Shown in pieces: positions 1-6,751 of a DNA stretch of 7,053 nt. The position numbers and the translations under genes were made by a program. The first letter of the stretch is position 1; every line of letters begins with the position of its first letter. Below the pieces are notes generated by a model. The model was not told the DNA's origin. It saw nothing but the letters and a program-made list of their open reading frames with translations, and did not search any database. This DNA is from an uncultured Parabacteroides sp. Lineage in GTDB: Bacteria; Bacteroidota; Bacteroidia; Bacteroidales; Tannerellaceae. Location of the stretch: contig CAMTPG010000139.1 of the NCBI GenBank assembly GCA_947074335.1, forward strand, positions 1 to 7,053, in the 5' to 3' direction.

Positions 1-42
1 TTCTAACGATAAATTGTAATCAGATACTGATTCAACATACAG
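1..42. other. Left edge, end of an upstream transcription unit
   Basis: All three plus-strand frames are either closed near the edge (stops at 4-6 and 17-19) or run through the terminator that follows. If a coding gene enters from the left it ends within the first 20 bases, and nothing of its product can be read. The terminator at 43-72 shows that a plus-strand transcript arrives here. Confidence 0.4.
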
Positions 43-72
43 AAAGGGATGCCGGCCGGCATCCCTTTTTTT
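43..72 (+). terminator. Strong rho-independent terminator of the upstream unit
   Basis: A perfect palindrome gives an 11-bp stem (43-53 paired with 58-68) closed by a GGCC loop at 54-57, with a GC-rich upper stem (GATGCC/GGCATC). Seven T residues follow at 66-72, partly paired with the A residues at the stem base. The U-tract is on the plus strand, so it ends a gene lying to the left of the window. Because A residues also precede the stem, it may work in both directions, but no minus-strand gene in view reaches it. Confidence 0.92.
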
Positions 73-127
73 GTGCTGCTAAAAAATGAAATGCTTTATT
101 TGCCGATTTTTATCTAAATTCAGTTCG

Positions 128-197
128 TAAACAGACAGAGTTAATTCTGATGATATCCGGTTTTTTGTATTGATTATATATTAAATTGACAGAGTTA
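128..197. repeat. Spaced direct repeat upstream of the DUF4923-like gene
   Basis: Two 16-nt copies of TAAAnnGACAGAGTTA lie at 128-143 and 182-197. They match at 14 of 16 positions; only the two n positions differ (CA versus TT). Start-to-start spacing is 54 bp, about five helical turns, and the second copy ends about 36 bp before the promoter -7 box. This is the geometry of a paired activator site, but no regulator is known and chance in AT-rich DNA is not excluded. Confidence 0.45.
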
Positions 198-232
198 TAT
201 CATTATAATTACGAATAAGAACAGAATAGTTT

Positions 233-240
233 TATATTTG
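233..240 (+). promoter_or_regulatory. Bacteroidota-type promoter -7 box for the DUF4923-like gene
   Basis: TATATTTG matches the Bacteroidota primary-sigma -7 consensus TAnnTTTG exactly. Transcription would start about 4-7 nt downstream, giving a leader of roughly 25 nt to the ATG at 271. No good -33 TTG lies at the usual 17-21 nt distance, so the promoter may depend on an activator, which would fit the spaced direct repeat upstream. Confidence 0.7.
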
Positions 241-270
241 TATTGTTTTATTAAAAATATACTCGGAAAT

Positions 271-897
271 ATGAAAAAAATCAAACTGTCTGTTTTTAAT
301 TTATTGGTGTTGTTTCTTTTTTCATCTGCATCTGTTTCTGCTCAATCCATCAAAGATCTGCTTAATTCGTCGACTGTAAAAAATGCGGTTACTGCCGTTA
401 CCGGTGGTAAGGCATTGACTGCCGAAAATCTGTCCGGTAAATGGATTTATGTACAACCGGCGGTTGAGCTGGAAGGTGATAATGCACTAAAGAATATTGC
501 CGGCAGTGTTGCTGCTACCGAATTGGAAAAGAAATTGAAAGAAACCTGCAGTAAAGCCGGTATTGTGGAGGGACTGTTTAATTATTCGTTTCAGGCGGAT
601 GGTTCATTTACCAATTTGTTAAAGGGAAAAACCATCAAAGGTACTTATGTTATAGATGAAGAATCCAAAACGATTGAGTTGAAATATGGAAAAATCGGTA
701 ATAAATCGCTTTCTACCCTGAAAGCGCGTGTTATTCTAACGAATGATCAATTATCCTTGTTATTTAAAGCTGATAAATTACTGGATTTTATATCAACAGT
801 TTCTTCGGTATCCAACAACAGCACACTTAAGGCCGTCAATAAACTGGCTGAACAATACGACGGACTGATGTTGGGATTTGAATTAAAGCAGGAGTAA
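271..897 (+). CDS. Exported DUF4923-family, lipocalin-like protein
   Basis: The product is 208 aa and of unknown function. An N-terminal signal peptide is plain: Lys-rich start, hydrophobic core at residues 8-20 and a signal peptidase I site after SVSA at residue 24. There is no lipobox Cys, so it is not a lipoprotein; the only Cys is residue 93. The mature part opens with a short helical stretch, then a GKW motif (56-58) starting a region of alternating strands (LSGKWIY, FNYSFQADGSF, IKGTYVIDE, TIELKYG), as in lipocalin-like beta-barrels and the Bacteroidales DUF4923 family. The ATG at 271 is chosen because an in-frame TTG at 238 lies inside the promoter -7 box and would place 11 non-signal residues before MKKIKL. 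It probably resides in the periplasm or at the inner face of the outer membrane. It stands alone between terminators and converges on the helicase gene. The family assignment is from recall of sequence style, not a search. Confidence 0.85.
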   Translation: MKKIKLSVFNLLVLFLFSSASVSAQSIKDLLNSSTVKNAVTAVTGGKALTAENLSGKWIYVQPAVELEGDNALKNIAGSVAATELEKKLKETCSKAGIVEGLFNYSFQADGSFTNLLKGKTIKGTYVIDEESKTIELKYGKIGNKSLSTLKARVILTNDQLSLLFKADKLLDFISTVSSVSNNSTLKAVNKLAEQYDGLMLGFELKQE

Positions 898-958
898 AGA
901 GTAAGTGGCATCTGGTGATGATAGCTGTTGTAATGGCATTTGATCTTCGAGTGAGCCG

Positions 959-992
959 AATAAAACCGGCGCCGGTAATCTGATTCCGGCGC
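959..992 (-). terminator. Candidate intrinsic terminator of the transporter-helicase unit
   Basis: Read on the minus strand, a perfect 7-bp GC-rich stem (992-986 with 975-969, 10-nt loop) is followed after three bases by TTTTATT (965-959). It lies about 135 nt past the helicase stop. A competing longer fold pairs CCGAA (956-960) with TTCGG (993-997) around the same hairpin and would bury part of the U-tract, so strength is uncertain. Confidence 0.45.
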
Positions 993-1052
993 TTCGGTAC
1001 GATTTTGCGAACAGTCTGTTTCCGTTCGTTCCGGTGTTTGCAGGTAGGCTCG

Positions 1053-1073
1053 ATTATAAAATGTTGTTATAAT
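1053..1073. repeat. AT-rich inverted repeat in the convergent intergenic region
   Basis: ATTATAA at 1053-1059 and TTATAAT at 1067-1073 are perfect 7-bp complementary arms around a 7-nt spacer. It is not followed by a U-tract and is not near a start codon. It may be a weak mRNA hairpin within overlapping 3' UTRs, or chance in AT-rich DNA. Confidence 0.3.
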
Positions 1074-1111
1074 AAATATCAGGAATGATTTTCAGGTATC
1101 AGATTTTATAC

Positions 1112-1147
1112 AAGACGCTTTCGGTTTATTCGGAAAGCGTCTTTTTA
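1112..1147 (+). terminator. Intrinsic terminator embedded in the helicase 3' end
   Basis: An 11-bp perfect stem (1112-1122 with 1133-1143) encloses a 10-nt loop and runs into T residues at 1142-1146 on the plus strand, so it best serves plus-strand transcription from the DUF4923-like gene, whose stop is 215 nt upstream. The right arm is the complement of the last helicase codons, and the helicase TAA (1126-1128, minus) lies in the loop. On the minus strand the stem is followed only by TTGTATAAAA, a poor U-tract, so termination of the helicase here would be weak. Confidence 0.7.
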
Positions 1148-3273
1148 TAATCCTGAACCAATTGTAATAACTCTTCGCCGTATTGTCCGGCTATCTTTTT
1201 CCCGATGCCCGGAATCCGCAGCAGATCGCGCTCATTATCCGGTAATGAATTGACAATACCGAGCAGTGCTTTTTGCTGAAGGATGGTATAAACGGGCAGC
1301 TGCTTTTCGGCAGCAATGCCATAACGCCATTTCCGGATGTTATTGTATAAATCGGGATGCTGAATATCGTCGGAAACAACAATTTTGTCCGGCTCTTTTT
1401 CCTTTTTCTTCCGCACTTTGGTTTTAACGCCTGATGAGCCCGTTGAGGTTGCATCTTCTTCATCCAGCGGTGCTTCGGCGCGGTATTTCAGATAGCGGCT
1501 GATGGTAAAACCCGAAGTACATCCTTTCAGCAGGTAGTTTTTCAGGTGAATTTCGTCGGCAAGCTGTTCAGTGAGTTGATCGAGCTGTTTGGCGGTTTCC
1601 TTATTATCCACTTCCAATGATTGTATACGCACAAACGGAGCCAGCAACAATAAGAGCTGTTTTTCAAAATAGGCAACTCCTTTTATTACCCGGTCCTGAA
1701 TCATTTCATTCTGTTCATAATCGGCTGTTTGAGCGATGAGTTGTCTGAGTTGCAGGCTGAAGCGATTGCCGATATCAAACAGTTTCGTCTTTACCTCCTC
1801 GCTCAGCTCATTGAACTGTCGTACAATTTCCGGATAGAGCATGCCGAGCTTTTGCTTCAGCAAATGGTTGAGTTGCTGTACCAGCCGGTTGAAACGGCCG
1901 AAGTCGAACAGCTCGCAAATGAGCTGTGTATAATATTGCTGCCGGGCTGTCGCCAGCTGTTGTTCGCCCGGCGTGCGGGCTTCAATGTTATCGGAGAAGT
2001 TTTCGATCTGGCGGTCGCGAATCAGCACCTGTGGTGAAAGGGGCGAACGCAGAATCAAGCCTTCGAGTGTACGGCAGCGACTCAGCGCCACATAAACCTG
2101 ACCGTGCGAAAAGGCAGAGGCAGCATCAATCATGGCATGATCGAAAGTAAGTCCCTGACTTTTATGGATGGTAATGGCCCAGGCCGTTTTCAACGGAAAT
2201 TGGGTGAAAGAGCCTGTAATCTCTTCCGTAATCTCTTTGGTTTCCGGATGGATTGTGTATTTTATATTATCCCAGCGCTCGGGTTGCACTTCGATCTCTT
2301 CTCCCGTGGATGCTGTAACCAGAATGCCTTTTGCACTGAGCCGGGTGATTTTGCCGATTTTTCCGTTGTAATACAGTTTATCGACGGAAGGATCATTCTT
2401 CACGAACATCACCTGAGCACCGGTTTTCAGATTAAGCTCTGCATCGGTAGGATAGAGATATTCGGGATAATCATCGTCAATCTTGGCACGAAAGGCATAA
2501 ACCTGTCCGGGCAATTCGCTAAGCGCCTGTCGGTTGATGGCATCTGCCTGATAATTATGCGTGGTCAGGGTGATGTAATCGTCGGCATCGCCGGGCTTAA
2601 ACTGAGGCTGATAGCGCTGGTTTAAGGCCGCCAGCGTAGTTTCATCGCACTGGTTATTACGTATTTTATTTAGCAGATCTACAAAACGGGTATCGCTTTG
2701 CCGGTATACTTTGGTAAGTTCAATGCAATAGTATGAACTCTCTTTCAGGGCATGACTCTCAAAGAAAAAAGGTGTGGCATAATGTGCTTTCAGTAATTGC
2801 CATTCATCCTCTTTGGCAACAGGCGCCAGCTGATGCATATCGCCGATCAGCAGGAGTTGTACTCCGCCAAAAGGTTTTGTCGGATCTTTATATCGTCTGA
2901 GCACATCGCTGATGGCATCGAGCACATCGGCACGCACCATGCTGATTTCGTCGATTACCAACAGATCCAGGCTGCGAATCATATTGATTTTCTCTTTCCG
3001 GATTTTATTTTTCCAGTTATTTTGTGTTGCGGCATTGGGCTGATCGGGCAGATAAGGGCCGAAAGCCAACTGAAAAAAGGAGTGAATCGTTACGCCGCCC
3101 GCATTGATAGCGGCCACGCCGGTTGGCGCAACCACAACAAAGCGTTTATGCAGTGAAGTACGTAAACTCCGCAGAAAAGTTGTTTTCCCTGTTCCGGCCT
3201 TTCCGGTCAGGAATAAATTCATACCTGTATTATTTAATACAGAAAAAGCAAGGTTAAGTTGTTGGTTTTCCAT
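1126..3273 (-). CDS. Pif1/RecD-like SF1B DNA helicase with C-terminal HRDC domain
   Basis: This 715-aa ATPase is predicted to unwind DNA 5'-to-3', as known Pif1/RecD2 enzymes do. Superfamily 1 motifs appear in order: Walker A GKAGTGKT (24-31), PTGVAA (50-55), Walker B with D108-E109 in VIDEIS, GDMHQL (144-149), the arginine in VYRQ (R191), THKSQG (369-374 region) and VYVALSRCR (393-401, R399). Residues about 435-600 are predicted to be largely helical without clear motifs. A basic, charged linker (about 610-632, rich in Lys) leads to an HRDC-type domain at about 641-710 with the typical KWR, LPVYTIL and RIPGIGKK..YG signatures; HRDC domains bind nucleic acid in RecQ helicases. This architecture is common in Bacteroidota and is often annotated only as an AAA ATPase. 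The exact task (replication restart, G-quadruplex removal, recombination) cannot be read from sequence. All catalytic motifs are intact. The gene follows the transporter by 14 nt without its own visible promoter, so it is probably co-transcribed. Confidence 0.93.
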   Translation of the reverse strand: MENQQLNLAFSVLNNTGMNLFLTGKAGTGKTTFLRSLRTSLHKRFVVVAPTGVAAINAGGVTIHSFFQLAFGPYLPDQPNAATQNNWKNKIRKEKINMIRSLDLLVIDEISMVRADVLDAISDVLRRYKDPTKPFGGVQLLLIGDMHQLAPVAKEDEWQLLKAHYATPFFFESHALKESSYYCIELTKVYRQSDTRFVDLLNKIRNNQCDETTLAALNQRYQPQFKPGDADDYITLTTHNYQADAINRQALSELPGQVYAFRAKIDDDYPEYLYPTDAELNLKTGAQVMFVKNDPSVDKLYYNGKIGKITRLSAKGILVTASTGEEIEVQPERWDNIKYTIHPETKEITEEITGSFTQFPLKTAWAITIHKSQGLTFDHAMIDAASAFSHGQVYVALSRCRTLEGLILRSPLSPQVLIRDRQIENFSDNIEARTPGEQQLATARQQYYTQLICELFDFGRFNRLVQQLNHLLKQKLGMLYPEIVRQFNELSEEVKTKLFDIGNRFSLQLRQLIAQTADYEQNEMIQDRVIKGVAYFEKQLLLLLAPFVRIQSLEVDNKETAKQLDQLTEQLADEIHLKNYLLKGCTSGFTISRYLKYRAEAPLDEEDATSTGSSGVKTKVRKKKEKEPDKIVVSDDIQHPDLYNNIRKWRYGIAAEKQLPVYTILQQKALLGIVNSLPDNERDLLRIPGIGKKIAGQYGEELLQLVQDYKKTLSE

Positions 3274-3287
3274 AATAAGTAAAAGTT

Positions 3288-4886
3288 TTATATTACCAGC
3301 ATGGCGATGATTTGAATGAACATAATCAGAAATACCATCGCAATCGGATAAACCGTGGCATAGGCAATGCTGGGCACCGAACTGTCGCTCATCGAATCGG
3401 CGGCAGCGAGTCCGGGCGTACTGGTCATTCCTCCGGCTAAAGTACCAATTAAATCCAATATATTGATTTTAAATACAAAATATCCTACCAGCATGGCAAT
3501 AATCATCGGGATCAGAGTAATCGCGATACCTACGCCAAACAGCGTCCAGCCGCTCTCTTCGAAAGTGGCAACCAGATTTTTACCGGCCGATGTTCCCACT
3601 TCGGCCAGGAATAACAGCAAACCTACCTGACGCAATAACTGGTTGGCCGAACCCGACATAGACCAGACAATCGGTCCTGTTTTACCAATGGCACTTAATA
3701 CAAGGGCCACGATCAGAATACCGCCGGTTAATCCCGGTGAGAAGGTAAACGAATCCGAAAAAGAGATATTCAGCTTGCCGAATAAAACACCCAGTACAAT
3801 ACCGGCGGCAATCGGGAAGAAATCGGTATCAGAGAGTCGTTTCTCATCGTTGCCCAATAAACGGCCCACCTCTTTCAGGTCGTTCTTTTCGCCGGCTACC
3901 AGCAGTTTATCACCAAATTTGATGGATAAAGAGGGTTCGGGAGAAAGATCAATACCGCTTCGGCGAACGCGGGTTACCGTACAGTTAAAGGTAGTCTGCA
4001 AATTCAGATAACCCAGTGTTTTATTGATAATGCTTTTGTTAGTTACCAGAATAGATTGCAACTCCTGTGTTTTGCCGAAAGGCAAATCATTTTCGATGCG
4101 TTCGCCAACCAGCATGGTTAACTGATCCAGCGATTTATCATTACCTACGGCACGCAACAGATCATTTTCGTCGAGTATGCTGTGTCCGGTTGGTATTGAT
4201 GTTTTATCATTATGTTTGATTCTCGATACCACGGCGCCGGTCATGGCACGGATCTGCAATTGCGCCAGTGTTTTACCGAAAATCGACGGATTGGTTACTT
4301 TGAATGTAGCCGTGTGCAGTGGCGGATGCTGATTTTTCATGGCATCTTCCAGCTTTTTGGCCTCCTGATTTATGTCTTTGCGCAAAATCTTGGGTAACAG
4401 CTTGATAAACAAAATTACGCCAATTACACCAAAAGGATACGCAATACCATAAGCGATGGATGCCGAAGGCGAATTTGTACTGTCGATGGCAGCTGCCAGA
4501 CCCGGCGTACTGGTTAAAGCACCGGCTATAAGTCCAACAATACTTGCTGTATCAATACCAAAAAGATATTTCATGCCCACGCCGGTAAGACAGGCTGAGC
4601 CCACAAGCAACAGCGTAATGATAATCAATGTTTTTCCTTTCGAACGGAATGAATCGAAAAATCCGGGACCGGCCTGAATCCCAATGGTGAAAATGAAAAG
4701 TACTAACCCGAGATTACCTATCTCTTTGGGAATAATCACACCAAAATGTCCGAATAAAAGTGCAATGAAAATTACGGCAGATACATCCAAAGAGAGACCT
4801 TTTATCTGAATGCGGCCTAAAATAAACCCTAATGCTACAATTAGGAATAATGAAAAATAAGAGGATTGAAGCAATGATTCAAACAT
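3288..4886 (-). CDS. YidE/YbjL/AspT-family putative transporter with two RCK_C domains
   Basis: The product is a 532-aa inner-membrane protein of the aspartate:alanine exchanger type (AAE) family. It has the family's duplicated layout: a first membrane half (about 10-165), a soluble middle with two RCK_C/TrkA-C-like domains (about 195-260 and 276-345), and a second membrane half (about 357-530). The duplication is visible in the repeated signature GALTSTPGL (122-130) and GGMTSTPGL (485-493), each before a conserved Ala-rich stretch and an AY..PI/F helix. RCK_C domains usually sense small ligands and gate transport. The substrate is unknown; AspT exchanges aspartate and alanine, but YidE-type relatives are uncharacterised. 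The start is the ATG at 4886: an upstream in-frame TTG at 4922 is part of the promoter -7 box and cannot be translated from that promoter. It is the first gene of a minus-strand unit with the helicase and is divergent from truA. Confidence 0.93.
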   Translation of the reverse strand: MFESLLQSSYFSLFLIVALGFILGRIQIKGLSLDVSAVIFIALLFGHFGVIIPKEIGNLGLVLFIFTIGIQAGPGFFDSFRSKGKTLIIITLLLVGSACLTGVGMKYLFGIDTASIVGLIAGALTSTPGLAAAIDSTNSPSASIAYGIAYPFGVIGVILFIKLLPKILRKDINQEAKKLEDAMKNQHPPLHTATFKVTNPSIFGKTLAQLQIRAMTGAVVSRIKHNDKTSIPTGHSILDENDLLRAVGNDKSLDQLTMLVGERIENDLPFGKTQELQSILVTNKSIINKTLGYLNLQTTFNCTVTRVRRSGIDLSPEPSLSIKFGDKLLVAGEKNDLKEVGRLLGNDEKRLSDTDFFPIAAGIVLGVLFGKLNISFSDSFTFSPGLTGGILIVALVLSAIGKTGPIVWSMSGSANQLLRQVGLLLFLAEVGTSAGKNLVATFEESGWTLFGVGIAITLIPMIIAMLVGYFVFKINILDLIGTLAGGMTSTPGLAAADSMSDSSVPSIAYATVYPIAMVFLIMFIQIIAMLVI

Positions 4887-4919
4887 GTCGAAAAGTTTTG
4901 TTAAAATAAAAATCGTGTG

Positions 4920-4950
4920 CAAAATTACACTTTTTTATGTTTACAGACAA
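4920..4950 (-). promoter_or_regulatory. Bacteroidota-type promoter for the transporter-helicase unit
   Basis: On the minus strand TAATTTTG (4927-4920) matches the -7 consensus TAnnTTTG, with a -33 TTG (4950-4948) exactly 20 nt upstream, the usual spacing. The predicted transcript starts near 4916, leaving a leader of about 30 nt to the ATG at 4886. The -7 box contains the in-frame TTG that automated gene calling could mistake for the start codon. Confidence 0.82.
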
Positions 4951-4957
4951 TTGTAAA
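4940..4957. promoter_or_regulatory. Operator-like palindrome between divergent promoters
   Basis: TTTACA (4940-4945) and TGTAAA (4952-4957) form a perfect inverted repeat with a 6-bp spacer, 18 bp in all. It overlaps the -33 elements of both the truA and the transporter promoter, so a dimeric regulator bound here could affect both directions. Outer bases TG (4938-4939) and CA (4959-4960) almost extend the symmetry, interrupted by one G. The binding protein is unknown and the site is inferred only from symmetry and position. Confidence 0.45.
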
Positions 4958-4978
4958 GCAATAAAACTGTTAACTTTG
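4951..4978 (+). promoter_or_regulatory. Bacteroidota-type promoter for truA
   Basis: TAACTTTG (4971-4978) fits TAnnTTTG exactly, and a TTG at 4951-4953 serves as a -33 element with a 17-nt spacer, slightly short of the 19-20 nt typical in Bacteroides. The predicted start near 4982 gives a leader of about 38 nt to the GTG at 5020. Its -33 TTG abuts that of the divergent transporter promoter. Confidence 0.8.
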
Positions 4979-5019
4979 CATACTATATAACAGTATTACT
5001 TTACAAAGCAGTTCTTCGG

Positions 5020-5772
5020 GTGAACAGATATTTCATTTATTTAGCATATAACGGAAAGAATTACAGTGGTTGGCAGATTCAGCCCAATGGTCGTACCATA
5101 CAGCAATGTCTTGAAGAGGCATTAGCCACTTTATTGCGTAAACCGGTTAATATAACAGGTGCGGGAAGAACCGATGCAGGCGTACATGCCCGACTGATGG
5201 TGGCTCATTTCGATTGGGAAGAATCTATTTCTGATTTGGTTTTTCTAACTGAAAAATTAAACCGTCTGTTGCCAAAAGATATCAGCATCTATAAAGTTGT
5301 ACCTGTACGTGAAGAGGCGCATGCCCGTTTTGATGCCACCTCGCGAACCTATAAATATTATATTACACAACAAAAAGATCCGTTCAATTATGAGCTGGCC
5401 TGGAAAATTCCCGGCAAACTTGATTTCGAAGCCATGAACGCAGCTTGCCAGGTATTGTTCGATTATATCGATTTTACCAGTTTCAGCAAACTCCATACCG
5501 ATGTAAAAACAAACAATTGCCGTATCGACCGGGCTTTTTGGCAGCAGGAAGGCGAAATGTGGGTGTTTACCATCCAGGCCGATCGCTTTTTGCGCAACAT
5601 GGTACGCGCCATTGTGGGCACGTTGATGGAAGTGGGACGCGGTAAGCTCTCCATTGATGGTCTGCGCGAGGTTATTGAATCGAAAAACCGGTGTGCCGCA
5701 GGAACCTCAGTTCCCGGACATGCACTGTTTCTGGTTGACATCACTTATCCTGAAGAGTTGTTTGCACTGTGA
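5020..5772 (+). CDS. truA: tRNA pseudouridine synthase A (positions 38-40)
   Basis: TruA isomerises uridine to pseudouridine at positions 38-40 in the anticodon arm of many tRNAs, acting in the cytoplasm as a homodimer. The 250-aa length is typical. The N-terminus carries the family start (RYFIYLAYNGKNYSGWQIQPNG), then the catalytic motif GAGRTDAGVHA (47-57), with D52 as the nucleophile and R50 beside it. ARFDATSRTYKY (102-113) holds the conserved active-site Tyr111, and RFLRNMVR (189-196) the C-terminal-domain motif. All expected residues are present. The start is a GTG with no Shine-Dalgarno; no upstream ATG is available downstream of the promoter, and the alignment to TruA starts fits it. 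It is the first gene of a plus-strand series with the DMT transporter 40 nt after it. Confidence 0.97.
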   Translation: MNRYFIYLAYNGKNYSGWQIQPNGRTIQQCLEEALATLLRKPVNITGAGRTDAGVHARLMVAHFDWEESISDLVFLTEKLNRLLPKDISIYKVVPVREEAHARFDATSRTYKYYITQQKDPFNYELAWKIPGKLDFEAMNAACQVLFDYIDFTSFSKLHTDVKTNNCRIDRAFWQQEGEMWVFTIQADRFLRNMVRAIVGTLMEVGRGKLSIDGLREVIESKNRCAAGTSVPGHALFLVDITYPEELFAL

Positions 5773-5812
5773 TTTGTGCGGGCTTACTCTGAATTTATCA
5801 TTATAAAATAGC

Positions 5813-6709
5813 ATGTGGATTATATTTGCTTTTATTTCGGCATTTCTGTTGGGATGTTACGAGGTAAATAAAAAGATTTCGTTGAACGGGAATGCAGTCA
5901 TTCCTGTTTTGTTTTTTAACACACTGATCAGCAGTCTGATATTTCTGCCTTTTATCCTGCTTTCGTTTTGTACCGATACATTGAACGGAACCATGCTCGA
6001 AGTGCCGCATGTTTCGTGGATTACCCATGCCAAAGTGTTGCTGAAAGCCGTAATTGTGCTCACAGCCTGGATTTTTGGCTATTTCGCCATTAAACATCTG
6101 CCGCTTACCATAATCGGGCCGATAAAAGCGACTCAGCCGGTTATTACGCTGCTCGGGGCGATGCTGTTGTTTGGCGAGCGACTGAATTTATACCAGTCGA
6201 TCGGTGTTTTTCTGGCCATCTCTTCTTTCTATCTTCTCTCTTTTTCGGGGAAAAAAGAGGGCATCCGTTTTATGCACAATAAATGGATCTTTTTTACTCT
6301 GATCTCAATCCTGTGCGGTTCTGCCAGCGGATTGTATGATAAATATCTGATGCGATCGCTTGATGTGATGACAGTTCAGGTCTGGTTTAATGTTTATCAG
6401 TGCTTTATTATGACCTTTATCCTGCTCTTTATCTGGTATCCGCGGCGAAAAAATACAGCACCCTTTCAGTGGCGCTGGAGTATTTTGTTGATTTCTGTTT
6501 TTCTCTGCATGGCCGACTGGATTTATTTTTATGCTCTGAGTCTGCCGGGCTCCATGATTTCGGTGGTTTCGATGGTCAGACGCAGCAATGTGCTGATAAC
6601 ATTTCTGGCCGGAGCGCTCTTTTTTCATGAAAAGAACCTCAAAAGTAAGGCGATTGATCTCTTTTTAGTATTATTAGGAATGATATTCCTGTATCTGGGC
6701 ACGCGATAA
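5813..6709 (+). CDS. EamA/DMT-superfamily transporter
   Basis: The product is a 298-aa inner-membrane protein with about ten hydrophobic helices, the usual size for the drug/metabolite transporter superfamily. Two tandem EamA repeats are visible. Each starts with a helix ending in Tyr and charged residues (GCYEVNKKISL at 14-24; GLYDKYLMRSLD at 173-184). Each ends with the typical pair of helices around a glutamate (LLFGERLNLYQSIGVFLA at 118-135; LFFHEKNLKSKAIDLFLVLL at 269-288). Such proteins move small metabolites, often outwards, but substrate cannot be predicted. The ATG at 5813 starts directly at the first helix and has no Shine-Dalgarno. It lies 40 nt after truA with no TAnnTTTG box in the gap, so it is probably read from the truA promoter. 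A functional link to tRNA modification is not implied. Confidence 0.93.
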   Translation: MWIIFAFISAFLLGCYEVNKKISLNGNAVIPVLFFNTLISSLIFLPFILLSFCTDTLNGTMLEVPHVSWITHAKVLLKAVIVLTAWIFGYFAIKHLPLTIIGPIKATQPVITLLGAMLLFGERLNLYQSIGVFLAISSFYLLSFSGKKEGIRFMHNKWIFFTLISILCGSASGLYDKYLMRSLDVMTVQVWFNVYQCFIMTFILLFIWYPRRKNTAPFQWRWSILLISVFLCMADWIYFYALSLPGSMISVVSMVRRSNVLITFLAGALFFHEKNLKSKAIDLFLVLLGMIFLYLGTR

Positions 6710-6721
6710 AGCGAATTCTAT

Positions 6722-6729
6722 TATTTTTG
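6722..6729 (+). promoter_or_regulatory. Possible promoter -7 box before the DUF3256-like gene
   Basis: TATTTTTG fits TAnnTTTG exactly and lies 22 nt before the ATG at 6752, leaving a short leader of about 15-20 nt. No clear -33 TTG is present at the normal distance. The gene could therefore have its own weak or regulated promoter in addition to read-through from truA. Confidence 0.5.
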
Positions 6730-6751
6730 CAGGTAAAAGCAGTAATAAATT

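Noticed and set aside
918..983. A 21-codon open frame after the DUF4923-like gene
   Set aside because: It lacks a promoter or ribosome-binding signal and ends inside a GC-rich hairpin; its peptide has no signal or toxin-like features that would support it.
898..1111. A small RNA gene ending at the 1112-1147 terminator
   Set aside because: The stretch contains hairpins and ends at a terminator, but no TAnnTTTG promoter box was found within it and no known RNA family was recognised. A 3' UTR is the simpler reading.
2104..2625. A 173-codon plus-strand open frame inside the helicase gene
   Set aside because: It is antisense to an intact gene with all helicase motifs, its translation has no recognisable domain, and it is best explained as a shadow of the helicase codon pattern. 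The same applies to 1729-2037 and 2797-3156.
3643..4011. Plus-strand open frames antisense to the transporter (also 3367-3630 and 4456-4677)
   Set aside because: They mirror a conserved membrane protein gene, have no promoter or start context, and show no family signature.
5463..5744. Minus-strand open frame inside truA
   Set aside because: It is antisense to the conserved C-terminal TruA motifs and has no independent support.
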